The notes: generated by a model from the sequence alone, not told the origin. Shown: positions 47,358 through 55,942, counted from the stretch's first letter. The stretch: DNA of 64,000 nt from Fluviicoccus sp. (GCF_030646115.1 NZ_JAUSMX010000015.1:1-64000); one strand, 5' to 3'. A program made the numbers and translations.

Positions 47358-48951
47358 TCAGCCCCGCCGCACGCCACCCCCACCAGGCCGCTTCCTCAAA
47401 CACCGAATAGCCCGACAGGTCCGCGTGGGCAAACAGCACCTTCCCGTCTGTCTCGCGCAAGGCCCGCAATCCCTGCTGCGACAAATAGCCCGGCGCGGGC
47501 GACGCCATGGCATGACCGCGCAGGGTTAGTTCCAGCCCCTTCGCCCCGCGCCACAGCTGCGGGCCGTATGCCGTCACCACATCTACCAGCCCCTGCGCCA
47601 CCAGTTCCGCCTGCGAGGTCTGCTGCAGCCACAACCGGCTGTCGCCCGGCGAACGTTCCGCCAGCGCCGTATACGCAGTCAACACCGTCCGCGCCGGTTT
47701 CGCCGCCCGGATCAGCTGATGTGTCGCCACCACAAATCCCAGCCCCCGGCTGCCGAACACCACGTTGTCCCAGGCCTGTTCCTCGCCCGGCAACTCCTCG
47801 GGAAAGCGGTCCAGATAGAGATTGGCCACCAGCCACGGCGCATGCGGCGGCAGGTCCGTGTGCACATCGAATCCCAGATCCGTCATCAGCGGCGGCATCA
47901 GGCGCGCCGCGACATGCAGCGGCGTGGCGCAGATCACCCGCTGCGCCTTCAAGGTCATGACCTTGCCAAACGCCCGGTCGGCATAGTCCACACTCACCCC
48001 GCCGCCGTGCTCACGAAGCTGCAACGCCAGCCCCGGCAATTGCTGCGCCCGGCAAGCCGCCGCCATCGGTTGCGCCAGCGCCTGCAAGCCTTCCGGCCAA
48101 GTCAGCACCGCATCCTCTTCGGTGTGACGCCCCAGCCCGTTGCGGGCGGCGAAGTAATGCAGCCCCGCCCAGGCCGACACCTGCGCGGCATCCAACCCGT
48201 AGTCATCCCGGCAGCAATAATCCAGGTACCAGCGCAGACCGGGGGCGGTGTAGCCGTTGGCGGTCAGCCACTGTCCGAAGGTTTGCCGGTCCAGCGCCCG
48301 CCAGTCGGCATCCTGCGAGGACAGCACCACCGGGATCGCAAACAATGGCTTGCCGTCACGCCCGGTGCGCCCGCGCAGGTTGTTGACGAAGGCCATGAAA
48401 CGTCCATGTTGCTGCGCCTCTGCCGATGACGAATGCGCGGGGAACAGGCCGTCCTGCCAATGGCCGTCCACCAGCAGGCGCTCGGCGCCGGCATGCAGCA
48501 GGAAGCGTTCGTCGTAGCGCGGCCGTTCGCTGAACGCATCGGCCTCGATCACCCCCAGCGATTGCAGCAATTCACGTACATGGGTGCTTTCGCGGGTGGG
48601 CAGCGGCAGGTAATGCGCGCCACGGGGATACGCCACGTCTTGCCAGCGGCCGCCGTCGGCGTTGCCGAACGGTTCCGGGCCGGTCAGCAGCACGAAGTCG
48701 TGATAACCCGCCTGCACCAGCCGCCACGCCGCTGTCAGCCCGGCAATACCGCTGCCGATGATCACCGTGCGGGTGCGGCGCTCCCCGGCGGACGGCGGCA
48801 AGGACTTGAGGTTGCGCAACCAGTGACCTTCGGCCATGCCCGGACGACGGATGGTGACGGGCAGCCAGGGCGGAACGGGCGGCAGGCCGGGACGGCTGCA
48901 TCCGGCCAGCAAGGAAGCGCCGCCAAGCTGCAGGAACTGACGGCGGTTCAC
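47350..48951 (-). CDS. Exported FAD-dependent oxidoreductase (amine-oxidase-like)
   Basis: This 533-residue flavoprotein starts with a leader (MNRRQFLQLGGASLLAGC) that carries a twin-arginine signal (NRRQFLQ) and a lipobox (LLAGC), suggesting a folded lipoprotein exported by Tat. The FAD motif is VIIGSGIAGLTAAWRL, and the C terminus ends with the FAD-binding LFAHADLSGYSVFEEAAWWG. The start is a GTG. It is near a spermidine-synthase gene and could be a polyamine or other amine oxidase; this is an inference from location. A toxin-antitoxin pair separates it from that gene. Confidence 0.75.
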   Translation of the reverse strand: MNRRQFLQLGGASLLAGCSRPGLPPVPPWLPVTIRRPGMAEGHWLRNLKSLPPSAGERRTRTVIIGSGIAGLTAAWRLVQAGYHDFVLLTGPEPFGNADGGRWQDVAYPRGAHYLPLPTRESTHVRELLQSLGVIEADAFSERPRYDERFLLHAGAERLLVDGHWQDGLFPAHSSSAEAQQHGRFMAFVNNLRGRTGRDGKPLFAIPVVLSSQDADWRALDRQTFGQWLTANGYTAPGLRWYLDYCCRDDYGLDAAQVSAWAGLHYFAARNGLGRHTEEDAVLTWPEGLQALAQPMAAACRAQQLPGLALQLREHGGGVSVDYADRAFGKVMTLKAQRVICATPLHVAARLMPPLMTDLGFDVHTDLPPHAPWLVANLYLDRFPEELPGEEQAWDNVVFGSRGLGFVVATHQLIRAAKPARTVLTAYTALAERSPGDSRLWLQQTSQAELVAQGLVDVVTAYGPQLWRGAKGLELTLRGHAMASPAPGYLSQQGLRALRETDGKVLFAHADLSGYSVFEEAAWWGWRAAGLII

Positions 48952-49060
48952 CGGAAGTTATTTCCTCCTTGCCGCACCGTTTTTGGGTCAATCCGAAGTC
49001 GCTTGCCTGCAAGACGGTTCGCTTGACCAAAACTGAGGTGATGGAGAATCCGGCTGCTCA

Positions 49061-49408
49061 TCAGGCTTGCCCCCGCATCGCTTCCAGTTGCTGCAACAAA
49101 ACGGGCACTTCGTCCTGAATAATGCTCCAGACCGTATCATTATCGATACCCAGATAACCATGAATCAGTCGGTTCCGGGTGGCGATGATCATGCGCCATG
49201 GAATGCCGGTGTGTGCAGATCGAACCGCCTCCGGTATATGTGTTGCCGCCTCGCCAATCAGTTCCAGGTTGCGTAACGTTGCATCGTAATTCAGCGCACT
49301 GGCTTCAAAGCCCGCCTGATCAAACCCCTCGGTGTAGGCCAATACCTTTTCCGAAAAACCGATCATGTCGTCCAGATAAAAACGCCACTCACGCGCCGGT
49401 TCAGACAT
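49061..49408 (-). CDS. hepT: HepT-type HEPN ribonuclease toxin
   Basis: This 115-residue DUF86 protein of the HEPN superfamily has the RNase motif R-x4-H-x-Y as RNRLIHGY (Arg78, His83, Tyr85). HepT cleaves RNA unless its partner MntA modifies the tyrosine region by adding AMP. The start at 49,408 overlaps the MntA stop by 8 bases and has GAGGTG upstream. The motif is intact. Confidence 0.88.
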   Translation of the reverse strand: MSEPAREWRFYLDDMIGFSEKVLAYTEGFDQAGFEASALNYDATLRNLELIGEAATHIPEAVRSAHTGIPWRMIIATRNRLIHGYLGIDNDTVWSIIQDEVPVLLQQLEAMRGQA

Positions 49409-49691
49409 ACACCACCTCGTTTTCAATAAAGGGGCGCAACTCCGCCCTCAGGGCTTTTTCCGACACCAGATCAACCGCACAACCCAACTCATCTTCCAGA
49501 TAAAACTGCACGCCAAAATAACGTGCGGCGCTGGCCGCGCCATCAAACGCCACCAGCACATCAACATCGCTGTCAGGGCGAGGCGTACCGCGTACCGTTG
49601 AACCAAACAAGGCGAGACGGGTGACACCATAACGGGCCGCCAGAACGGGTTTGCTGCGGGCTAATGCAGCCAAGGCCAACTCTCGGTTCAT
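49401..49691 (-). CDS. mntA: MntA-type minimal nucleotidyltransferase antitoxin
   Basis: This 96-residue protein shows the nucleotidyltransferase motif G-S-x10-D-x-D: Gly30-Ser31 (FGSTVRG) and Asp42/Asp44 (SDVDVLV). In the HepT/MntA pair this enzyme AMPylates and neutralises HepT (a type VII antitoxin). AGGAG precedes the ATG at 49,691. The two genes overlap by 8 bases and lie alone between the FAD oxidoreductase and the spermidine-synthase-like gene. Confidence 0.88.
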   Translation of the reverse strand: MNRELALAALARSKPVLAARYGVTRLALFGSTVRGTPRPDSDVDVLVAFDGAASAARYFGVQFYLEDELGCAVDLVSEKALRAELRPFIENEVVYV

Positions 49692-49798
49692 GTGTCTTGC
49701 TCCTCATACAGTTCAAGGCCTTTTCGCCCTCATGAGCGTTGTGATTGTACGCCTGTTGCCTGATCATTCTTGGCATGAAGTATATTTCATGCATGGGT

Positions 49799-51310
49799 TC
49801 ACCGGATCACATCCCCCCAGTCCTGCTGGAAGTAATGCACCAGCGCCTGGTTGTTGAGGTGATTGGCTTCCACCCGCCAGGGCTGCATGTCGGGCGGGAA
49901 GCTGAACATCAGCCGTGTACTGGCCGCATCCAGGAAAGTCATCTTCAGCGCATAGCGTTCCGGCGGCCGGTAGTCGGGATGCCTGGCGGCCAGGATATAG
50001 CCCCACTCCCCGAACGACGGCACATGGGCATGGTAGGGCCGCGTCACAAAACCGGCGGCCTGCAAGGTAGCGTTGATGCACCAGAAGGAACGCGGCGCGT
50101 AATACGGCGAGGTGGATTGCACCACCAGCAGGCCGTGCTCGGCCAGGTGACGGCTCATCAGCCGGTACATCGGCACCGAATACAGCTTGCCGAGGCCGAA
50201 ATTCGACGGGTCGGGAAAGTCGGCGATGATGGCGTCATAAACCCCGTCATGGGTTTCCAGCCAGCGCCCGGCGTCGTCGTTGATGACGGTGACGCGCTTG
50301 TCGGTCAGCGCATGCCGGTTGAGCGCCGTCAGTTCGGGATTGCGGGCAAACAGCCCGGTCATGGCCGGGTCCAAGTCCACCAGCGTCACCTGTTCAATAT
50401 TCGGATAACGCAGGATTTCCCGCACCGCCAGCCCGTCGCCGCCGCCCAACACCAGCACCCGCTTGGCCGCCGGCAAGGTCGCCAAGGCCGGGTGCACCAG
50501 CGCTTCATGATAACGATGTTCATCCCGGCTGGAGAACTGCAGGTTGCCATTGATGTGCAGTCGCAGGTCGTCCTTCCATTTCGTGATCACCAGCCGCTGG
50601 TAAGGCGTGGTTTGGGCGAAGATCACCGGATCACTGTAGATCTGCTGCTCGGACCACTGCACCAGCCGGTCGCCGCCGAACAGCCCGCCTGCCAGCAACA
50701 GCATCACCGCCAGCGCCCGTTGCTGCTGGAAACGGGGCCGCTGCAATTCATGACGGAAACGCCGCGCCGTCCACCACGCCACCCCGGCGTTGAGCAGGCC
50801 GAACAGGAAACCGGTGCGCGCCAGACCCAGGGTCGGCGCCAGCACCAGCGGGAATAACAGCGACACCGCCAGCGCCCCCAGATAGTCAAAGGTCAGCACC
50901 CGGCTCACCAGCTCGCTGAATTCCGCCTGACGCCGGTTCAGCACCCGCATCACCAGCGGAATTTCCATGCCCACCAGAATGCCGATGATCAGCACCAGCG
51001 CATAGAGCACGGTGCGAAACGGCGTGGACAACCACGCAAAGACCATGAACAGCACCGCCGCCGACGCACCGCCGATCAGCCCCACCAGCAACTCAACTTC
51101 AATGAAGCGGTCCAGCGTGCGTTCTTCCGGTACATACTTCGACAGGTGCGAGCCGATGCCCATGGCGAACAGGTAAGCGCCGATGATGGTGGAGAACTGC
51201 AGGATGGAGTCGCCCAGCAGATAGCTGGACAACGCCCCGGCAATCAGCTCGTAAGCCAGGCCGCAGGAAGCGACGATGAAGACGGAGAGGATGAGCGTGC
51301 GGTCGAGCAT
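49799..51310 (-). CDS. Membrane-embedded spermidine synthase-like protein (polyamine aminopropyltransferase family)
   Basis: The 503-residue product has seven or eight hydrophobic helices in its first 215 residues and then a cytosolic aminopropyltransferase-like domain. The SAM-cofactor loop VLVLGGGDGLAVREIL and the acidic VDLDPAM are in place, and later YDAIIADFPDPSN carries the Asp that normally positions the amine. Conserved spermidine synthase features thus remain but are tethered to the membrane. The longer frame to 51,670 overlaps the DUF350 gene and is rejected. It is divergent from the DUF350 operon, with 108 bases between starts. Confidence 0.88.
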   Translation of the reverse strand: MLDRTLILSVFIVASCGLAYELIAGALSSYLLGDSILQFSTIIGAYLFAMGIGSHLSKYVPEERTLDRFIEVELLVGLIGGASAAVLFMVFAWLSTPFRTVLYALVLIIGILVGMEIPLVMRVLNRRQAEFSELVSRVLTFDYLGALAVSLLFPLVLAPTLGLARTGFLFGLLNAGVAWWTARRFRHELQRPRFQQQRALAVMLLLAGGLFGGDRLVQWSEQQIYSDPVIFAQTTPYQRLVITKWKDDLRLHINGNLQFSSRDEHRYHEALVHPALATLPAAKRVLVLGGGDGLAVREILRYPNIEQVTLVDLDPAMTGLFARNPELTALNRHALTDKRVTVINDDAGRWLETHDGVYDAIIADFPDPSNFGLGKLYSVPMYRLMSRHLAEHGLLVVQSTSPYYAPRSFWCINATLQAAGFVTRPYHAHVPSFGEWGYILAARHPDYRPPERYALKMTFLDAASTRLMFSFPPDMQPWRVEANHLNNQALVHYFQQDWGDVIR

Positions 51311-51418
51311 GGCGGGCCGGCAGGATGGGTGAATGCCGATTATAGTGTCATATCGTGACCCGGGAACCCATGCTAGTATTAGGGAAATTCCGTTCCCGCC
51401 AGACGCCAGGAAACGCCC

Positions 51419-51808
51419 ATGGCCAACGACATCCTCAACTACTTCATCCACCTTGTGGCCGGGCTGCTGTTTGTCAGCCTGTTCGCCCTGGTCTATACCC
51501 GCGTCACCCCCTATGACGAACTGAAACTGATCCGCGAAGGCTGCACCGCCGCCGCGCTCAGTTTCAGCGGCGCGCTGCTGGGTTTCGTGCTCACTGTTGC
51601 CTCCAGCATCACCCACAGCGCCGACTTCATCAGCTTCGCCATCTGGGCGGCGCTGGCCATGGCGGTGCAACTGGCCGCCTTCATCCTGATTTCACGGCTG
51701 ATTCCCGAACTGGAACAGTCGCTGTGCGCCAACAACAAGGCGGTGGGGATGCTGCTGGGCGGCGTATCGCTCACCTTCGGCATCATCAACGCCGCCTGCC
51801 TGTCCTGA
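51419..51808 (+). CDS. DUF350 membrane protein (YjfL-like)
   Basis: This 129-residue integral membrane protein has four hydrophobic helices. The second half (AAALSFSGALLGFVLTVASS) is typical of DUF350. Its function is unknown. AGGAAACGCCC precedes the ATG. The gene leads the five-gene operon that continues with the SPFH, DUF4178, peptide and decarboxylase genes. In E. coli the relative YjfL lies in an operon with PspA-like and glutathionylspermidine-synthase-like proteins (from memory), which fits a polyamine link. Confidence 0.8.
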   Translation: MANDILNYFIHLVAGLLFVSLFALVYTRVTPYDELKLIREGCTAAALSFSGALLGFVLTVASSITHSADFISFAIWAALAMAVQLAAFILISRLIPELEQSLCANNKAVGMLLGGVSLTFGIINAACLS

Positions 51809-51821
51809 ACGGAGAATTTTC

Positions 51822-52856
51822 ATGGGCCTGATGTCCTTTATCACCAAGCAGTTTGTTGATGTCATTGAATGGACTGACCAGCCGGACGGCGTGCTTATGT
51901 GGCGCTACCCGTTCCAGGACAATGAAATCCAGTACGGCGGCCAACTGACGGTGCGCGACGGCCAGATCGCCGTCTTCGTCAACGAGGGCCAGGTGGCCGA
52001 TGTCTTCGGCCCCGGACTCTACACGCTGGAAACCCGTACCCTGCCGGTACTCACCAACCTCAAGAACTGGGACAAGCTGTTTGCCTCCCCGTTCAAGTCA
52101 GACGTGATTTTCTTCAGCACGCGCCTGCAACTGGGCCGCAAGTGGGGCACGCCGCAACCCATCACCCTCCGTGACAGCGATTTCGGCATGGTGCGGCTGC
52201 GCGCCTTCGGCATGTTTTCCTATGAGCTGGATGATGTCCGCAACTTTTACACCACCATCACCGGCGCCAACGACACCTACACCGCCGAACAACTGGAACC
52301 GCAGCTGCGCAACCTGATTGTCGCCAACATCAGCGCCTCCATCGGCGGCTCCGGCCTGCCCTTCCTGGACATGGCGGCCAACCAGGGGCTGATGGGCGAG
52401 AAGATTGCCGAAGGCCTGAAGCCGTTGTTCAGCCGTTACGGACTGAAACTGGACGCCTTTGTGGTGGAAAACGTGTCGCTGCCGGACGAACTGCAGAAGG
52501 CGATCGACACCCGCATTTCCATGGGCATGATGGGCGACATGGGCAAGTTCACCCAGTACCAGATGGCGAATTCCATTCCATTGGCCGCGCAGAACGAAGG
52601 TGGGCTGGCGGGCTTGGGCGCCGGACTGGCCGCCGGGGTCGGCATGGGCCAGATGATGACCCAGGCCATGGGCAACGCCTTCAACCCCGCCGCCGTGGCG
52701 CAATCGGCGCTGGGCGCACAATCCGCCCCCCCGGCGGCTGCCGATGACCCCGCCGCTCGGCTGGAAAAGCTCAAGGGCCTGCTGGACAAGGGCCTGATTT
52801 CGCAGGCGGACTACGACACCGCCAAGGCGGAAGTGCTGAAGAAGCTGATGGGCTGA
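51822..52856 (+). CDS. SPFH-domain protein with C-terminal SHOCT motif
   Basis: The 344-residue product has an SPFH/band-7-like core (residues about 25-230), then a long helical segment and a Gly/Ala/Met-rich linker. A C-terminal SHOCT motif follows (DPAARLEKLKGLLDKGLISQ and on to AEVLKKLMG). Such proteins form membrane-bound oligomers. It lacks an N-terminal membrane helix, so partners such as DUF350 could recruit it. Annotated relatives are sometimes called virion core protein, which is misleading. The stop codon is immediately followed by the next ATG. Confidence 0.82.
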   Translation: MGLMSFITKQFVDVIEWTDQPDGVLMWRYPFQDNEIQYGGQLTVRDGQIAVFVNEGQVADVFGPGLYTLETRTLPVLTNLKNWDKLFASPFKSDVIFFSTRLQLGRKWGTPQPITLRDSDFGMVRLRAFGMFSYELDDVRNFYTTITGANDTYTAEQLEPQLRNLIVANISASIGGSGLPFLDMAANQGLMGEKIAEGLKPLFSRYGLKLDAFVVENVSLPDELQKAIDTRISMGMMGDMGKFTQYQMANSIPLAAQNEGGLAGLGAGLAAGVGMGQMMTQAMGNAFNPAAVAQSALGAQSAPPAAADDPAARLEKLKGLLDKGLISQADYDTAKAEVLKKLMG

Positions 52857-54299
52857 ATGTTTACCGCCCCCTGCCCCGGTTGCGGCGCGCCGCTCAACTT
52901 CCGCTCACCGGCCTCGGTGATGGCGGTTTGCGGCTATTGCCAGACCACCGCGCTCAGGGATGCGGAATCGGTGCGCGACCAGGGCAAGATTTCACAGGTG
53001 CTGGACGACCTGTCGCCGTTGCAGACCGGCGTCACCGGGCAGTATGAAGGCCGGGCCTTCACCCTGCTGGGCCGACTGCAAATGGCTTACGACAGCGGCC
53101 GCTGGAGCGAGTGGTTTGCCTGGTTCGACGACGGTACGGAAGGCTGGCTGTCCGAAGCCTCCGGTCAGTATGTGTTCACCCTGCGCCAGCCGCCGGTGAC
53201 CAACGCCCCGCCCTTTGAAGGACTGAAACCCGGCAAGCTGTTTTACTGGCAGGACCAGCCCTTCCGCGCCTCGGATGTGCGCACGGCGCAATGCACCGGC
53301 GGTCAGGGGGAGTTGCCATTCGCGGTTGGCAAAGGCTGGGAGGCCAAAACCGCCGACTTCCGGGTCGGCGCGCATTTCCTGACCCTGGATTATTCCGAGG
53401 GTACGCCGCCGGTCTGCTATGCCGGGCGCGCCGTCACCCTCGACGAACTGAACTGCCAGTTGCTGCGCGATGAAGAGCAGATTGCCCGCAATACCGGCCA
53501 GGAAAAAGGGAAGATCCAGGCGCTGGACTGCCCGAACTGCGGCAGCCCCATCCAGGCAGTCACCGGCATGACCGCGCATCTGGTGTGCCCGTCTTGCCAT
53601 GCCGATGTCGACCTGAACGGCGACAAGGCCACCGTACTGGCCATCCACGAGGCCGTCAGCGCCCAAAGTACGCTGCGGCTGGGCGAAATCGGCAACTTCG
53701 ATGGCGCCGCCTGGACCGTCATCGGCTTCCTCAAGGCCCGGGAATCGGGTGAAGAAGATTCCGTCTGGACCGAATACCTGCTGTTCAACCTGAAAAAAGG
53801 CTTCAGCTGGCTGGTGGAAAGTGATGAGGGCTGGGAAACCGTCGCGGTGCTCAATGAAATTCCGGATATCCTGGATGACAGCCGGATTCGCTATCAGGGC
53901 CAGACCCTGAAACGTGAATGGACTTACGGTTCGGAAGTCACCTATGCCGCCGGGGCGTTCAACTGGCGCATCCGCGTCGGTGACCGCAGCGAGATTTCCG
54001 ACTTCAAGGCCGCCAATTTCAAGCTGACCCGCGAAAGCTATCAGGACGAAATCACCTGGAGCCTGGCGCGGCGTGAGCCAGCCGCCACCGTGCTGGGCTG
54101 GTTTGGCCGTGAGGTTCCGGTTGCCCCCCGCTACAACCCCGTGTTGAAGGCTCCCGGTGAACTCGGTTCATTGTTCAAGATCTTCAGCACCCTGCTGTGG
54201 GTGATCAACCTGCCGCTGATTGTCTTCGGCAATGGCAATCTGGTGGTGACGCTGATTGCCTGGGGTGTGCTGTGGATCTTCAACCGGACGGGGGACTGA
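52857..54299 (+). CDS. Double zinc-ribbon / DUF4178 membrane protein
   Basis: This 480-residue protein shows an internal duplication: zinc ribbon (CPGCGAPLNF, CGYC), DUF4178 domain (YEGRAFTLLGRLQMAYDSGR, WFAWFDDGTEGWL), then a second ribbon (CPNCGSP, CPSCHADV) and a second DUF4178 (FDGAAWTVIGFLKAR, WLVESDEGWETV). It ends in a hydrophobic region (LFKIFSTLLWVINLPLIVFG and following). The domain's role is unknown; the layout suggests a sensor or scaffold at the membrane. It begins with no gap after the SPFH stop. Confidence 0.85.
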   Translation: MFTAPCPGCGAPLNFRSPASVMAVCGYCQTTALRDAESVRDQGKISQVLDDLSPLQTGVTGQYEGRAFTLLGRLQMAYDSGRWSEWFAWFDDGTEGWLSEASGQYVFTLRQPPVTNAPPFEGLKPGKLFYWQDQPFRASDVRTAQCTGGQGELPFAVGKGWEAKTADFRVGAHFLTLDYSEGTPPVCYAGRAVTLDELNCQLLRDEEQIARNTGQEKGKIQALDCPNCGSPIQAVTGMTAHLVCPSCHADVDLNGDKATVLAIHEAVSAQSTLRLGEIGNFDGAAWTVIGFLKARESGEEDSVWTEYLLFNLKKGFSWLVESDEGWETVAVLNEIPDILDDSRIRYQGQTLKREWTYGSEVTYAAGAFNWRIRVGDRSEISDFKAANFKLTRESYQDEITWSLARREPAATVLGWFGREVPVAPRYNPVLKAPGELGSLFKIFSTLLWVINLPLIVFGNGNLVVTLIAWGVLWIFNRTGD

Positions 54300-54301
54300 G
54301 C

Positions 54302-54451
54302 ATGTCAAAAACCAACTATGTCCTGCTCGGTCTGGTAGTGGTGTTGCTGACCACGTTGATCAACCTCAGCCAGAGCAAGGGGACCGCCAGCCGCAGTTGG
54401 AGCAGCGGCAACAGCAGCAGTTTCGGCTCGGGCGGATGGAGTCACAAATGA
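54302..54451 (+). CDS. 49-residue single-pass membrane peptide
   Basis: The product has one hydrophobic helix (NYVLLGLVVVLLTTLINL) and then a Ser/Gly-rich tail ending FGSGGWSHK. It starts 2 bases after the DUF4178 stop and its own stop overlaps the decarboxylase start by 4 bases (ATGA), so it is almost certainly translated. No family is known to me. A role as a small partner or regulator of the neighbouring membrane proteins is a guess. Confidence 0.7.
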   Translation: MSKTNYVLLGLVVVLLTTLINLSQSKGTASRSWSSGNSSSFGSGGWSHK

Positions 54452-54801
54452 ACTGGTTGGGACTGCATGTACTGCTGGAGTGCAATGACGTGGACCCGGA
54501 GCTGCTGGCCGACCCGGCGCGCCTGGAAGACGCCATGCGCCGGGCCGCGACCGCGGCCGGGGCGCATATCCTCTCGGGGAACTTCCATCATTTTGGCGGG
54601 CATCAGGGCGTCACCGGGGTGCTGTTGCTACAGGAATCCCACCTCAGCATCCATACTTGGCCGGAATTCCGCTACGCCGCCATTGATATCTTCATGTGCG
54701 GCGACTGTCAGCCTGAAAGCGCCGTGGAAGTGCTGGTGGACGCGCTGGACCCCGGCAGCATCCGCCAGCATGTGGTGAAACGGGGCCCCTCCTCCCGCTA
54801 G
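54448..54801 (+). CDS. speD: S-adenosylmethionine decarboxylase proenzyme (SpeD/SpeH-like)
   Basis: This 117-residue class 1B-type proenzyme makes decarboxylated SAM, the aminopropyl donor for spermidine synthase. The self-cleavage site is ESHLSIHTWPE (Glu63-Ser64, Ser64 becoming the pyruvoyl group), with His69 and the catalytic Cys84 in FMCGDC. Upstream GGAG and the overlap with the small peptide support the ATG at 54,448. Its presence beside a spermidine-synthase-like gene links the operon to polyamine chemistry. It ends 4 bases inside the opposing EamA gene. Confidence 0.9.
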   Translation: MNWLGLHVLLECNDVDPELLADPARLEDAMRRAATAAGAHILSGNFHHFGGHQGVTGVLLLQESHLSIHTWPEFRYAAIDIFMCGDCQPESAVEVLVDALDPGSIRQHVVKRGPSSR

Positions 54802-55700
54802 GCCGCTGCGCGCATCGCCCGCAGGTCACGCAGGAAATACGTACCCAACCCGGCAATGATCACCGCCATGCCCAGCACCGTCACCGTGGTGAAGCGTTCG
54901 CCGTTGAGCCACGCCCCCCACACCAGCGCCAGGGCGGGCGTCAGGAAAGTGGTCAACGACACCGTCGCCGGCGGCAGCGCCTTCACCAGGAAGAAGTAGC
55001 ACAACATCGCCACCACCGACGCCATCACCACGCTGTAGCCCAGCGCCGTCAACGTCACCCAGCCGGGCATCACACGCGGCATGGCGTGCGCATAAAACGG
55101 CAGCACCAGCAGCATACCCGCCGACGAGAACAACAACGATCCGGTCGTCTGGGCCAGCGGATGGAGCTTCGCCTTGTCATGCTTCAGCAGGAACACTGAA
55201 GCCACGTAACAGAACACACCCATCAACACCAGGAACACGCCCCGCCCCTGCGCCGCCACATGCGGTCCGCCCTGCATGATCAACACCAGCCCGCCGAAGG
55301 CCATGCCCATACCCACCCACTGCTCCGCGCGCAGCAACTGGGTGCGAAAGACACCGTGCGCCAGCAGGCCCACAAACAACGGCGCCAGCCCGAACAGCAG
55401 CGAGATCAGCCCCGACGGCAGGTAAGCCGCCCCCAGGTAGGTAAACAGCATCGCGCCCAGCAGGCTGAGCATGCCCGCCGCATAACTTTTCACGGCTTCA
55501 CGATGGAACGGCAGGCGTTCCCCCAACATCCACAGACACAGGGCCGCCAGCGGCGCCGCCAGGGCAAATCGCAAGGCCAGCGCCCACACCGGGTGCAGCT
55601 CGCGAATGCTCAGGACCACCGCCAGCGGCGTGGTGGACCAGATGAAAACCAGCAGGGCGTAACGACTGGCGACCTGCATCTGCGGGGGTTCGGATTCCAT
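54798..55700 (-). CDS. EamA-type (DMT superfamily) transporter
   Basis: This 300-residue membrane protein has ten predicted helices in two EamA repeats (first ending near LGERLPF, second beginning near GRGVFLVLMGVFCYVAS). It is probably a small-metabolite exporter, substrate unknown. It converges with the decarboxylase with 4 shared bases; whether it serves the polyamine cluster is open. A strong hairpin lies upstream of its start. Confidence 0.8.
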   Translation of the reverse strand: MESEPPQMQVASRYALLVFIWSTTPLAVVLSIRELHPVWALALRFALAAPLAALCLWMLGERLPFHREAVKSYAAGMLSLLGAMLFTYLGAAYLPSGLISLLFGLAPLFVGLLAHGVFRTQLLRAEQWVGMGMAFGGLVLIMQGGPHVAAQGRGVFLVLMGVFCYVASVFLLKHDKAKLHPLAQTTGSLLFSSAGMLLVLPFYAHAMPRVMPGWVTLTALGYSVVMASVVAMLCYFFLVKALPPATVSLTTFLTPALALVWGAWLNGERFTTVTVLGMAVIIAGLGTYFLRDLRAMRAAA

Positions 55701-55745
55701 GACTCTCTCCTTCTTTGGGTTTGGTTTTGGGGGGAACGGAAAAAC

Positions 55746-55775
55746 AAAAAAGGCCGCTGGGATGGCGGCCTTTTT
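55746..55775. terminator. Bidirectional factor-independent terminator
   Basis: AAAAAGGCCGC and GCGGCCTTTTT form an 11-bp stem with T-runs on both strands. It probably ends minus-strand transcripts from the Memo-AMMECR1 gene, 168 bases downstream of its stop. Confidence 0.8.
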
Positions 55776-55942
55776 CAGGGGGAACAGGGTGCTGGATTAT
55801 TCCTTGTCTGGCCGCCGGGACAGGGACGAGCACCATGCTGCCGCTTTGCGCAGGGCATGGACTCGACGGACGGAGACAACGGATTGGAATGTCATAATGA
55901 CCCGATACTGCCGGGAACGGGGAAAACGGTCAAGCGTGAATT

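Noticed and set aside
49745-50857. 370-codon plus-strand frame opposite the spermidine-synthase-like gene
   Set aside because: Shadow of a clear aminopropyltransferase gene; the product is His/Arg/Gln-rich with no motif.
51822-52856. Phage origin suggested by the 'virion core protein' label of SPFH-SHOCT relatives
   Set aside because: The protein has a clear SPFH/SHOCT layout and sits in a chromosomal operon with metabolic genes; no phage genes are near.
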